A DNA stretch of 54,283 nt from positions 1-54,283 of the forward strand of contig JAFQUQ010000022.1 in NCBI GenBank assembly GCA_017408395.1, given 5' to 3'. Position 1 is the stretch's first letter; each line of letters starts with the position of its first letter. Positions 1-7,494 of this stretch are shown here, in pieces. This DNA comes from Oscillospiraceae bacterium (GTDB lineage: Bacteria > Bacillota > Clostridia > Oscillospirales > Ruminococcaceae). Below the pieces are notes generated by a model. That model had not been told where the DNA came from. It saw nothing but the letters and a program-made list of their open reading frames with translations, and did not search any database. A program made the translations under genes and the position numbers.

Positions 1-126
1 GCAATGTTCACAAATCACAGTTTGTTCGTCTAAACATCCCGGGCATAATTCTGCACCGTCAAAACAGTGTCTGTCTTCAAGATCGTAAGTCTCACGACAA
101 TGTGAGCATATAAAGGTTTCTCTCAT
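1..126 (-). CDS. Cys-rich zinc-ribbon protein (3' part outside window)
   Basis: Forty-two N-terminal residues are visible before the window edge, so the full length is unknown. They contain CSHC (residues 7-10), CPGC (28-31) and the beginning of a third pair, CEHC (39-42). This spacing of CxxC knuckles is typical of zinc-ribbon or LIM-like treble-clef modules. The start is fixed by a strong GGAGGAG ribosome site 8 bases before the ATG. A terminator-like hairpin lies directly upstream of that ribosome site, and a promoter-like region with a CIRCE operator lies further upstream. Function is unknown; a metal-binding protein or domain is the safe reading. Confidence 0.7.
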   Translation of the reverse strand, partial: MRETFICSHCRETYDLEDRHCFDGAELCPGCLDEQTVICEHC

Positions 127-145
127 TTTTTGATCTCCTCCAAAT

Positions 146-181
146 AAAAAATATCCCCCGGCTACGCCGGGGGATATTTTT
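146..181 (-). terminator. GC-rich terminator-type hairpin in the leader of the zinc-ribbon gene
   Basis: A perfect 12-bp stem (151-162 with 166-177) has a 3-base loop and is extended by A/T tracts on both sides. Read leftward, a T-tract follows and the GGAGGAG ribosome site starts only a few bases later. It therefore sits between the likely promoter/CIRCE region and the gene, where it could act as an attenuator. It could instead terminate transcripts arriving from the right. Confidence 0.75.
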
Positions 182-184
182 ACC

Positions 185-275
185 ACGATTATAGTATAAC
201 TGTGCATTGTGTATATTTTGTGATAATTTTATGGATATAGGTTAAAAATTAGCACTCTTGTATCAAGAGTGCTAA
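185..275. repeat. Copy 1 of a ~90-bp diverged direct repeat (promoter-like block plus CIRCE)
   Basis: This stretch begins with ACGATTATAGTATAACT and ends in a CIRCE palindrome. It aligns along its length with 9891-9976, with scattered substitutions, in the same orientation. This copy has the intact CIRCE; the other is degenerate. Read leftward it contains TATAAT-like hexamers, which could drive the zinc-ribbon gene. Confidence 0.7.
249..275. promoter_or_regulatory. CIRCE operator (HrcA binding site)
   Basis: The arms TTAGCACTC (249-257) and GAGTGCTAA (267-275) are separated by exactly 9 bases, an exact match to the CIRCE consensus TTAGCACTC-N9-GAGTGCTAA bound by the heat-shock repressor HrcA. 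Normally it precedes groES or hrcA-grpE-dnaK. Here the flanking genes are a zinc-ribbon gene (leftward) and an unknown gene starting at 419 (rightward), so the controlled gene is unclear. Confidence 0.85.
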
Positions 276-418
276 TTCGAGCTGTGAGTCATCTTATTTT
301 TGACGGGGACAGTGGAATATGTTATTCATCTATCCGTACTTTGGGACAGGTGGTTGTGTTATAATATATTTAGCAGGAAAATCAAGTTCTTTTGTTTATT
401 GATAATGGAGGTGGAAGT

Positions 419-1204
419 ATGATAACAGCAGCTGAATTGACTACACCAGATTATGAGTGGCTCAACGAGCGTTTTGATAAAATTAAACCTGTATTTGAGC
501 AAACAAAAGGTCAGAATGTTTTTACATATTTTTTGGATGGATTTTTAAATTGCTGCAACAATTTTCATCTTGCAATAACATTAAAAATTGATAAACAGAA
601 TAGTACTGCATGTATTTACTGTAAGTCATATCAAACGCAGGACAAAACAGTTGTCGTCGAATATGATTATGAAAAAGCTATTGAAATTGAAAAAGTGTTT
701 TTTCAGGATATTCCTGAAATAGTTAATATAAAAAGAGAAATAAATATTGATGGTGGCTGGGAAAACTATATAATGTTCAGTTCAGGAGATGTTATAAGCT
801 GGCATTGTTCTATATATGATGAGTGGAAAATGTACAGGGATTGTATAAAGGAATTATATGATCGGGTTAATGAACAGTATCCTATGACGTATGGTAAGAA
901 TTTTTACACAAAATATGAATCGAGGTTATATTCTACGGGCAGTGGTTCAAATTTTTTTACTTTGGTTATGAATAAAGCCAAACCTTATCTTGTTCACAGC
1001 TGGAGTAAGTGCTATGATGAAAACAAGAAACAGCCTGTTCTTAAGCTTCATTACGGCAGAAAAATGCTTGTGCTTTATCTTTCGCTGGAGGAACGTGACA
1101 ATCTTGAATGTGATCTGCATGATAAGCATTTGGTTAAGCTTACTGATTATAGAATCGAAGCAATTGAATTAAGCAGATCGGATTATATGGAGGAGTTTGT
1201 ATGA
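419..1204 (+). CDS. Protein of unknown function (261 aa)
   Basis: The ATG at 419 is chosen because AATGGAGGTGG precedes it at good spacing; an in-frame upstream codon at 392 lacks a ribosome site. There is no signal peptide or clear membrane helix. The protein is rich in aromatic and charged residues, with mixed alpha/beta character and no motif I recognise. Its stop overlaps the next start (ATGA at 1201-1204), so the two are translationally coupled. The gene is visibly more AT-rich than the genes after 2.76 kb, as are the next three small genes. This suggests an accessory, possibly transferred, block. A TATAAT-like hexamer at 360-365 is the probable -10. An immunity-protein role is conceivable from the company of small genes but unsupported. 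Confidence 0.75.
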   Translation: MITAAELTTPDYEWLNERFDKIKPVFEQTKGQNVFTYFLDGFLNCCNNFHLAITLKIDKQNSTACIYCKSYQTQDKTVVVEYDYEKAIEIEKVFFQDIPEIVNIKREINIDGGWENYIMFSSGDVISWHCSIYDEWKMYRDCIKELYDRVNEQYPMTYGKNFYTKYESRLYSTGSGSNFFTLVMNKAKPYLVHSWSKCYDENKKQPVLKLHYGRKMLVLYLSLEERDNLECDLHDKHLVKLTDYRIEAIELSRSDYMEEFV

Positions 1205-2019
1205 GTGATATTTGGAAGTATGTAAATTCTTTAAGAGAGACTACTATTGATATTATGAATGGATGGTATTCGCAGAATTACGCAGAGAAAAATAAGTCTG
1301 GCATTAAATCATGGGCTTGCAGTTACGGTGATCATCCATCTGTATGGATTCCTGAAATGCTTGAACTGAAAGAAGATGAAAAAGGTAATCTAATGTATCG
1401 CATTGACGAAAATAATTCACCTTATAGAAAATCTGAGTCAGAATTTTATACATCGGCAGGGATGTTTATATCCGAAAATAATGGTGAATTCGGCGGAAAG
1501 CTTATTACTCCGAAATCAATTTTAAGAGGTAATTTTAATTGTGTTTTTGAATGTGATGGTATTATTTATGCCATTGATTCTCTTGCTCATATGGGAGTAA
1601 GACATATGACGATTTACAGATTTACTGAAGATTTAAGTGCAGACATAGTATATTCAACATGTGAATCGGATGATACGATGGGGTTTTTTCAATCATTTTC
1701 ATTAGATACCTGGTCTATAAAGGATAATATTATATATGTTCTTGCATCAGGAGAAGTAAACAAAGATAGCAATTCTGAATGGATTTCCAAATCAATCCTT
1801 TTAAAAATAGAATCAGGCAAACTAATTAAAAAAACAGAATATGATTTTGCAGTTTATCAAACTAGGAATATGATAGTGACTGATGACAAAATTTATGTTG
1901 GAGCAGACAAGGTAGTTGTTGTTATAGATATAGCGACAAATGAAGTTGTAGCATATACCCCGATAAGTCATGAAGATGAAGAAAATATATTGTCTATAAG
2001 GGATGTGTATTTAAGCTGA
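1201..2019 (+). CDS. Protein of unknown function, possible beta-propeller-like fold (272 aa)
   Basis: The start overlaps the stop of the preceding gene by 4 bases. The first ~100 residues are polar. From about residue 105 the sequence runs as repeated beta-strand-like units with alternating hydrophobics and turns (GIIYAID, NIIYVLAS, DKIYVGAD, VVVVIDIAT), which resembles a small or partial beta-propeller. No catalytic motif is visible and there is no signal peptide. Codon use is AT-rich like its neighbours. It is probably co-transcribed with the genes at 419, 2051 and 2308. The function is unknown and the propeller suggestion rests only on the strand periodicity. Confidence 0.75.
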   Translation: MSDIWKYVNSLRETTIDIMNGWYSQNYAEKNKSGIKSWACSYGDHPSVWIPEMLELKEDEKGNLMYRIDENNSPYRKSESEFYTSAGMFISENNGEFGGKLITPKSILRGNFNCVFECDGIIYAIDSLAHMGVRHMTIYRFTEDLSADIVYSTCESDDTMGFFQSFSLDTWSIKDNIIYVLASGEVNKDSNSEWISKSILLKIESGKLIKKTEYDFAVYQTRNMIVTDDKIYVGADKVVVVIDIATNEVVAYTPISHEDEENILSIRDVYLS

Positions 2020-2050
2020 AAAAAGAGAATATAGTCTGGAAAGGAATATT

Positions 2051-2290
2051 ATGATACACTTAAATAAAATCGTGAAAGAGAAAAACAATATTACCTGCAT
2101 TGCGTTTGTGGAAGATTGCAAACAAGGTGTACAGCTTTCGTTGAATATAACAACACAGGAATTAGAAGAAATAAGTCTGCCGCAGGGATATGAATGGTGT
2201 ACAGCGCATATCTGGCATGCAAAACAATATTTAATTTCATTAATAGGGGAAAACATTGTTCCTGAAAGTCGTACAATAATGTGGTATTGA
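2051..2290 (+). CDS. Small conserved-looking protein (79 aa), unknown function
   Basis: A short ORF with GGAAAGGA upstream of the ATG, lying 31 bases after the previous stop. The protein contains the motifs GYEWC and HIWHAK near residues 55-66 and ends in IMWY, which gives it the look of a compact conserved family rather than a chance ORF. I cannot name the family with confidence. It ends 17 bases before the start of the next gene, so it belongs to the same unit. Confidence 0.65.
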   Translation: MIHLNKIVKEKNNITCIAFVEDCKQGVQLSLNITTQELEEISLPQGYEWCTAHIWHAKQYLISLIGENIVPESRTIMWY

Positions 2291-2307
2291 CAAAAGGCGG
2301 TAGAGTA

Positions 2308-2703
2308 ATGCGTCCAAAAGAATTATTTGAATTTTTATACGCTCCATATTCCGAGACTGTTCATGATGATTTTGCTTTAATTTATGACAGGTATAAAACT
2401 GATCCGAAATCAACTATTGAAATAAACGGGATAACATTTTATCATGCTTTGCAGATTATACGAACGAATATCAGAGGACGCGCTCTTATAGCAGCATTGG
2501 ACAACCGATTGGATTTGAAGATAAATGATATTCTTATTGATGAAAACGGAAAAGAATATATTGTAAAAGGTTTTGAAATGCTGAGATTTCAAGGTGATAT
2601 TCCTGAATGGTATTCAAAAATATCTATGGTTGCACTTATTGGTGATGTTGACAATGTCGGGTGTTATTTTGCAAAGAAATATATTGTAAATCACAAACCA
2701 TAA
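2308..2703 (+). CDS. Protein of unknown function (131 aa)
   Basis: The ATG at 2308 follows an AAGGCGG ribosome site; an upstream in-frame GTG at 2281 would overlap the previous gene and has no better site. The protein is a small alpha/beta polypeptide without signal peptide or membrane helix. It has a central beta-rich segment (residues 60-85) resembling a small barrel, with [17 protein letters not shown]. It is the last of four AT-rich small genes. The next gene, the macro-domain protein, has its own ribosome site 58 bases on and a different base composition. Confidence 0.7.
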   Translation: MRPKELFEFLYAPYSETVHDDFALIYDRYKTDPKSTIEINGITFYHALQIIRTNIRGRALIAALDNRLDLKINDILIDENGKEYIVKGFEMLRFQGDIPEWYSKISMVALIGDVDNVGCYFAKKYIVNHKP

Positions 2704-2761
2704 TGTTATAATAAAGATAAGCTGTAAATGCTTATTACATATGATAAAAGGGGAGAAGATA

Positions 2762-3766
2762 ATGCCATTCACTATAATCAGAAACGATATTACCAAGGTA
2801 AAGGCTGACGCCATAGTAAATGCGGCAAATAATACATTGCTTGGCGGCGGTGGAGTTGACGGTGCAATACATCGTGCCGCAGGAGCAGAGCTTCTTAAAG
2901 AATGTAAGACTCTCGGCGGCTGTGAAACTGGTCAGGCTAAAATTACAAAAGGGTATAAAATGCCTTGTAAATACATAATCCATACTGTCGGCCCGATATG
3001 GCGCGGCGGTGGAAACAACGAAGAAAAGCTTCTGTACTCCTGCTATGAAAAATCGTTGAAATTAGCAAAGGAATACGGCTGTGAATCAGTGGCATTTCCG
3101 CTTATTTCATCAGGTGTGTATCGTTACCCAAAGGATCAGGCACTGCAGGTTGCAACTTCAGCAATAAATGATTTCCTTGCTGAAAACGATATGGATGTGA
3201 CTATGGTGGTGTTTGATAAAAATGCCGTTATGGTCAGCGAAAAGCTTCTTGACAGCGTACAGAAATATATTGATGACAATTATGCAGAAGAACGTAATGA
3301 TTATTACAGACGTTCCAGGTTGATGTTTGATGACTTTCCAAAGCTGAAATCATTCAAATCTGTTGAAATGGATGAGGCATTGGAATTCGACAGCTTTGAA
3401 GACAGATGTATGCTGTTTGATGAGCTTGACGAGTCATTTTCACAGGCGTTGCTGAGAATGATAGACGAGAGAAACTATACCGACGCTCAGGTTTACAAAA
3501 AAGCAAACATAGACCGCAGGCTGTTTTCAAAAATACGCAGTGATGTTAATTACAAGCCTAAAAAACAGACGGCTGTTGCTTTTGTAATTGCTCTTGAGCT
3601 TGATATAAACGAAGCAAGGGAGTTACTTGAAAAGGCAGGATACACGCTTTCAAACAGCATAAAATTCGACGTTATAATCAAGTATTTCATTGAAAACAAG
3701 ATTTACGATGTCTATAAAATAAACGAAACCTTATTTGCTTTTGACCAGATGCTTATAGGTGTTTAA
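2762..3766 (+). CDS. Macro-domain protein fused to a C-terminal helix-turn-helix module
   Basis: Residues 1 to ~160 are a macro domain of the YmdB/MacroD type, which binds ADP-ribose and often removes it from proteins or hydrolyses O-acetyl-ADP-ribose. The ligand loops are visible: [18 protein letters not shown] near residues 20-37 and [12 protein letters not shown] near 112-123. About 65 charged linker residues follow. Residues ~225-334 form a helical HTH-like module ([16 protein letters not shown], then [18 protein letters not shown]). This module aligns with most of the HTH protein at 14312-14743. The ATG at 2762 is preceded by AAAAGGGGAG. Macro domains usually stand alone at ~170-180 residues, so the fusion roughly doubles the length. 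It is followed by a vWA gene, a likely functional partner. A role as an ADP-ribose-responsive regulator is inference. Confidence 0.85.
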   Translation: MPFTIIRNDITKVKADAIVNAANNTLLGGGGVDGAIHRAAGAELLKECKTLGGCETGQAKITKGYKMPCKYIIHTVGPIWRGGGNNEEKLLYSCYEKSLKLAKEYGCESVAFPLISSGVYRYPKDQALQVATSAINDFLAENDMDVTMVVFDKNAVMVSEKLLDSVQKYIDDNYAEERNDYYRRSRLMFDDFPKLKSFKSVEMDEALEFDSFEDRCMLFDELDESFSQALLRMIDERNYTDAQVYKKANIDRRLFSKIRSDVNYKPKKQTAVAFVIALELDINEARELLEKAGYTLSNSIKFDVIIKYFIENKIYDVYKINETLFAFDQMLIGV

Positions 3767-3768
3767 AT

Positions 3769-3785
3769 GTCGCTTTGAAAGCGAC
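3769..3785. promoter_or_regulatory. Perfect 7-bp palindrome after the macro-HTH gene
   Basis: GTCGCTT-TGA-AAGCGAC forms a perfect 7-bp inverted repeat 3 bases after the stop codon. No T-run follows, so it is a poor terminator. It could be an operator for the vWA gene downstream or an RNA processing stem. Confidence 0.45.
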
Positions 3786-3792
3786 CATAAAG

Positions 3793-3854
3793 CCCTCCGT
3801 ATGATGTAGAATAAAGTTACAGAAGAAAAAACTTATTTACAAACATACGGAGGG
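3793..3854 (+). promoter_or_regulatory. Long-range inverted repeat that would mask the vWA ribosome site
   Basis: CCCTCCGTATG (3793-3803) is the exact reverse complement of CATACGGAGGG (3844-3854), with 40 bases between. The right arm contains the GGAGGG Shine-Dalgarno sequence of the vWA gene at 3862. If both arms are on the transcript, the helix would hide the ribosome site. Confidence 0.5.
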
Positions 3855-3861
3855 ATTTTTT

Positions 3862-4512
3862 ATGAGAAAAAATTTTACTGAGATCGTGTTTATCCTTGAC
3901 GAAAGCGGTTCTATGTCCGACCTTAAATCTGACACAATAGGCGGCTTTAACAGTCTTATTGAAAGACAGAGAAATGAAGAGGGTGAGGCAGTTGTATCAA
4001 CGGTGCTTTTCAGCAATGACAGCCGTGTTGTTCACGACAGAATGCCCCTTGAAAAGGTTGAAAAAATGACGGATAAGGACTATTGCCCAAACGGCTGTAC
4101 AGCATTGCTTGACGCCGTTGGCGATGCGGTAAAGCATATCGGAAACATTCATAAATACGCCCGTGAGGAAGACGTTCCCGAACACACTTTGTTCGTTATC
4201 ACAACAGACGGTATGGAAAACGCAAGCAGACGCTATTCCGCAGGCGACGTAAAGAAATTAATCAGCAGACAGCAGGAGAAATACGGCTGGGAATTTGTTT
4301 TTCTCGGAGCAAACATCGATGCGGCTGAAACTGCTGAAAGCATTGGTATCAGCCGTGAAACAGCGGTGGATTATCATTGTGATGTAATGGGTAGTGCAAT
4401 TCAGTATGACGCAATGTGCGAAGCGGTATCAAGTGTGAGAAGAGGAAGAAAGTTATCTAAATCACTTAACTGGCGTAAAGCGGCTGATGAGGATTTCTTC
4501 AGAAGAAAGTAA
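3862..4512 (+). CDS. von Willebrand factor A (vWA) domain protein
   Basis: A 216-residue protein that is essentially one vWA domain. The MIDAS metal site is complete: DESGS (residues 12-16), the threonine in GCTALLDA (~79) and the aspartate in TTDGMEN (~116). Such domains mediate Mg2+-dependent protein-protein contacts, here cytoplasmic since there is no signal peptide or membrane helix. The ribosome site is GGAGGG, 7 bases before the ATG, and it is part of a long inverted repeat. It follows the macro-HTH gene, and a strong terminator ends the unit at 4557. Pairing of vWA and macro-domain genes suggests a stress or ADP-ribose-linked complex, but the partner is not visible. Confidence 0.88.
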   Translation: MRKNFTEIVFILDESGSMSDLKSDTIGGFNSLIERQRNEEGEAVVSTVLFSNDSRVVHDRMPLEKVEKMTDKDYCPNGCTALLDAVGDAVKHIGNIHKYAREEDVPEHTLFVITTDGMENASRRYSAGDVKKLISRQQEKYGWEFVFLGANIDAAETAESIGISRETAVDYHCDVMGSAIQYDAMCEAVSSVRRGRKLSKSLNWRKAADEDFFRRK

Positions 4513-4524
4513 ACAGGTAAAAAA

Positions 4525-4557
4525 CAAAGCTATCCGATGTGCTGTCGGATAGCTTTG
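4525..4557 (+). terminator. Rho-independent terminator after the vWA gene
   Basis: CAAAGCTATCCGA (4525-4537) pairs with TCGGATAGCTTTG (4545-4557), a perfect 13-bp stem with a 7-base loop located 12 bases after the stop. The T-tract is short (TTTG). Confidence 0.75.
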
Positions 4558-4645
4558 CTGCGTTATTTTATACGCTGAAATCATAAAAATTATGTGTGTA
4601 TTTTACGGATATGAACTGACGAAAACGCATTTGTGACGGAACCGG

Positions 4646-5269
4646 TTATTTAATATTTGTGTAGTAAAATACCGCAAGCTGAGTCCTGTCACGAAGCTCA
4701 AGCTTTTCAAGTATTCCGCTGATATAGTTGCGGACGGTTCCTTCGCTGAGAAACAGCTCAGAGGCTATTTCTTTATTGCTTAAACCTTCGGAAACAAGCG
4801 TAATGATTTCCTGTTCCTTTTCACCTATGTCGTATTTGCTGAAATCAAATTCAGGCTTGCTGTTCATTATTACGGGAAGCTTGCTGATGACCTTTTCACC
4901 GAAAACGCTTTGCCCGTTCATTACAGCTTCAAGGGCAGGAGCAATTCCTTCAAAATCCTGTTTGAGTATGTAACCCTTTGCACCGATTGTCAGGGCTTTC
5001 ACTATATACTCATCATCGGAAAAGGTAGTAAGGTAGAGAATTTTTGCGTCGGGATTTTCAGCAATAATTTTTTCGCCTGCTTCAAGACCCGTCATACCGT
5101 CCATTCGTATGTCCATAAGCATTACGTCAGGTTTATGCTCATTATAAAGTGTAATCGCTTCACTTCCGCTGCTGCCCATAGCCATAACATTTATATGACC
5201 TGTACTTTCAAGAATTGTTTTAAGGGACAGCGCAACAAGCTTGTCGTCGTCAACAACAATTATATTCAT
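4646..5269 (-). CDS. NarL/LuxR-family response regulator
   Basis: A 207-residue two-domain regulator. The N-terminal receiver has the acidic pair DDD (residues 7-9), phosphoacceptor D53 in LMDIRMD, and the conserved TTFSDDEYI and KGYILK switch regions. The C-terminal LuxR HTH (about 145-205) contains LVSEGLSNKEIASELFLSEGTVRNY. It lies one base after the kinase gene (kinase stop 5271-5273, regulator ATG 5269), and its AAGGAG ribosome site is inside the kinase's 3' end, so translation is coupled. Divergent from an ABC exporter that it most likely controls, in the manner of antimicrobial- or envelope-stress-responsive systems. Confidence 0.95.
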   Translation of the reverse strand: MNIIVVDDDKLVALSLKTILESTGHINVMAMGSSGSEAITLYNEHKPDVMLMDIRMDGMTGLEAGEKIIAENPDAKILYLTTFSDDEYIVKALTIGAKGYILKQDFEGIAPALEAVMNGQSVFGEKVISKLPVIMNSKPEFDFSKYDIGEKEQEIITLVSEGLSNKEIASELFLSEGTVRNYISGILEKLELRDRTQLAVFYYTNIK

Positions 5270-5270
5270 A

Positions 5271-6356
5271 TTAAATCTCCTTAGTGCTTGAATTTTTCGG
5301 AACGCTTACAAAAACTTTGAAGCCTTTTTCCGATGATGTAAAATTGATTATTCCTCCGACAGAACTTGCTCTTTCACGCATATTTGAAAGACCTATTCCC
5401 GTATCTGAGATGGTGCCGCTGCATTTTCCGTTGTCGTTAAATGACAGTTGATAAAAAGCAGGGTGTTCACGTATTACAACGGAAATTTTGTCACCGCTGC
5501 TGTGTTTGATTACATTTGAAACACATTCTTTTATTATACCGATAAAGCACATTCTTATGTTCTTAGGCATATTTTCGGAGAAATCACATTCAATTTCCGT
5601 GCGGTAATTGTCTTCGAGGGGCTTGACAGCTTCATTCACAGCAAGACGCAGGTCTATTGAGGTGTCGTGCAGATTATGAACGCTGCTGCGGATGCTTGTC
5701 ATAGCGTTGTCCAGGGTATCCTTTAAACTTACGAGATGCTCGTTGATAGCTTCATCCTTGTTTATTATAATAAGCGCACCCAGCTGGAGAATTGAGCGTG
5801 TAAGCATATGCCCGACGTTGTCGTGGATTTCACGTGCAATACGGTTTCTCTCATTCATTGTGGCTAGATTGATTTCGTAGTCCTGATTTTCACAAAGCTG
5901 TTTGTTTTTTTCACTGAGCAGAATATTCATTTCCTCAGAGTTGTCTCTTACTGCAATAAGATTTTTTTCTGCCTCTTCAAGACGTGTTGTTGCCCTCCAC
6001 AGCATAAAAGCAACGAGTGTGCTTGTTATAAGAAGAATAAGCTGCATATCTGTAAGCTTATCGTGGTATATGATTGCTGAAACGGGGATGACCAGTGCAA
6101 GCCAGCGGCGTTTGCTGCTGAAAAAATCATAGAAGAACACAGGTGACACGCACAGGAACTGAGGAGCCGCAAAGCAGAGTGCACCGCCGATTATCTCCGT
6201 TGCCAATGAAACACGGCTGTCCGAAAAGCTCTGGTTTATGGCAGAAAGTCCGATTACTGCAAGAAATGCAATAACGGGCAGAAAATAGGATTCAAAGCTG
6301 ATTAATGCTATTCCGCACAAAAGCAGTATTACCGCTTTGTCCGTCAGTCTGTTCAT
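5271..6356 (-). CDS. Sensor histidine kinase (HisKA_3/NarX-like)
   Basis: A 361-residue membrane kinase. The N-terminal ~120 residues hold four to five hydrophobic helices and no large extracellular loop, the arrangement of intramembrane-sensing kinases linked to ABC exporters. The H-box ERNRIAREIHDNVGH (about residues 169-183) carries the phosphorylated histidine. The HATPase region has an N-box-like CVSNVIKHSS and a GIGLSNMRERA G-box. The ribosome site is CGGAGGTG. The upstream promoter TGGACA-17-TAAAAT lies at 6414-6386, beside an operator palindrome. It is the first gene of a two-gene unit with the regulator at 4646. Confidence 0.95.
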   Translation of the reverse strand: MNRLTDKAVILLLCGIALISFESYFLPVIAFLAVIGLSAINQSFSDSRVSLATEIIGGALCFAAPQFLCVSPVFFYDFFSSKRRWLALVIPVSAIIYHDKLTDMQLILLITSTLVAFMLWRATTRLEEAEKNLIAVRDNSEEMNILLSEKNKQLCENQDYEINLATMNERNRIAREIHDNVGHMLTRSILQLGALIIINKDEAINEHLVSLKDTLDNAMTSIRSSVHNLHDTSIDLRLAVNEAVKPLEDNYRTEIECDFSENMPKNIRMCFIGIIKECVSNVIKHSSGDKISVVIREHPAFYQLSFNDNGKCSGTISDTGIGLSNMRERASSVGGIINFTSSEKGFKVFVSVPKNSSTKEI

Positions 6357-6385
6357 AAGTCACCTCCGTTGTAATTATCAGCTTT

Positions 6386-6486
6386 ATTTTACCACAAAAA
6401 TGCACATCTGTCCACACAAAAGTGACATTTGTCATATGAACTTCTGACTTTTTACACTTACAAATGCAGATTTTTTGTTATATAAT
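6386..6486. promoter_or_regulatory. Divergent promoters with shared palindromic operator
   Basis: Leftward promoter for the kinase: TGGACA (6414-6409), 17 bases, TAAAAT (6391-6386). Rightward promoter for the ABC ATPase: TTACAA (6458-6463), 17 bases, TATAAT (6481-6486). Between them TGACA-TT-TGTCA (6423-6434) forms an inverted repeat, just outside the kinase -35 and about 64 bases before the ABC start point. It is a good candidate binding site for the LuxR-type regulator. Confidence 0.7.
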
Positions 6487-6531
6487 CAAATTGTACCAAA
6501 GATAAATTATCCGAAAGGAATGGAGAATATT

Positions 6532-7479
6532 ATGGCTGAAACAATTGTAAAAATCGAAAATCTTGTTAAACGATACAAGGACCTTATTGCCCTTGACCAT
6601 CTTAATCTTGAAATTAAACAGGGTGAGGTTTACGGGCTTCTCGGTCCTAACGGTTCAGGCAAGAGTACCACTATCAACTGTCTGCTTTCACTGCTTGCAT
6701 TTGACAAGGGTAACATTGAAATTTTCGGAGAGAAGATGTCTCCAGATAATTACAGCGTCAAGAAGAATATAGGCATTATAATGCAGAATGTTGCGGTATT
6801 TGACGAACTTACGGTGTATGAAAACATCGACTATTTCTGCGGACTTTACATCAAGGATAAGGAAGAGCGCAGGAAATGTGTTGAAGACGCTATTGCATTT
6901 GTTGAGCTTGATGAGTTCAGAAAGTTCTATCCTAAAAAGCTTTCGGGCGGCTTGTTAAGACGTCTGAACATTGCCTGCGGTATTGCTCATAAGCCTGAGC
7001 TGATTATTCTTGACGAGCCTACGGTTGCAGTTGACCCACAGAGCAGAAACAAAATTCTTGAGGGTATCCAGCAGCTTAATCGGAACGGTGCAACGATTAT
7101 TTACACCTCTCATTATATGGAGGAGGTTGAGCAGATCTGCACCAGAATTGCGATCATCGACAAGGGTAAGAAAATAGCTGAGGGTACAAAGGAAGAACTG
7201 AAAAAGATGATCCGCAACACCGAAACCGTTACGATCGAGGTCATTGACATTGATGATGATGTAAAGAATAAAATCAGCGGTCTGCCTCACGTTTACAGCG
7301 TTGAATTTTCAGACGGAAAACTTGAGGTCAAATGTTCTGACGGCAAGCATAATCTTATCCGTATTCTGGGCGTGCTTCAGGAATGCGGACTGAATTTCGG
7401 CAGAGTTTATTCCGAATTACCTACTCTTAACGACGTATTCCTTGAAATCACAGGCACAGCGCTTCGTGATTCTGAATAA
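6532..7479 (+). CDS. ABC transporter ATP-binding protein
   Basis: A 315-residue nucleotide-binding subunit. Walker A is GPNGSGKST, the signature is LSGGLL (a variant of LSGGQ), Walker B is LIILDEP, and the H-loop is in YTSHYMEE. The C-terminal ~90 residues form the extra domain common in ABC-2 drug/antibiotic exporters. The ATG at 6532 is chosen because AATGGAG precedes it; codons further upstream fall in or before the promoter's -10 (6481-6486). It is followed by two ABC-2 permease genes with short spacing or overlap, so the exporter is probably one ATPase dimer with two different membrane subunits. The substrate cannot be read from the sequence. Confidence 0.95.
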   Translation: MAETIVKIENLVKRYKDLIALDHLNLEIKQGEVYGLLGPNGSGKSTTINCLLSLLAFDKGNIEIFGEKMSPDNYSVKKNIGIIMQNVAVFDELTVYENIDYFCGLYIKDKEERRKCVEDAIAFVELDEFRKFYPKKLSGGLLRRLNIACGIAHKPELIILDEPTVAVDPQSRNKILEGIQQLNRNGATIIYTSHYMEEVEQICTRIAIIDKGKKIAEGTKEELKKMIRNTETVTIEVIDIDDDVKNKISGLPHVYSVEFSDGKLEVKCSDGKHNLIRILGVLQECGLNFGRVYSELPTLNDVFLEITGTALRDSE

Positions 7480-7494
7480 AAAAGGAGCATTTAT

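Noticed and set aside
305..353. GGGACAG occurring twice (about 305 and 343) as a repeat element
   Set aside because: Too short and isolated to be told from chance.
6475..6531. Longer N-terminus for the ABC ATPase
   Set aside because: The upstream start codon lies before the -10 box at 6481-6486, so it would not be on the mRNA.
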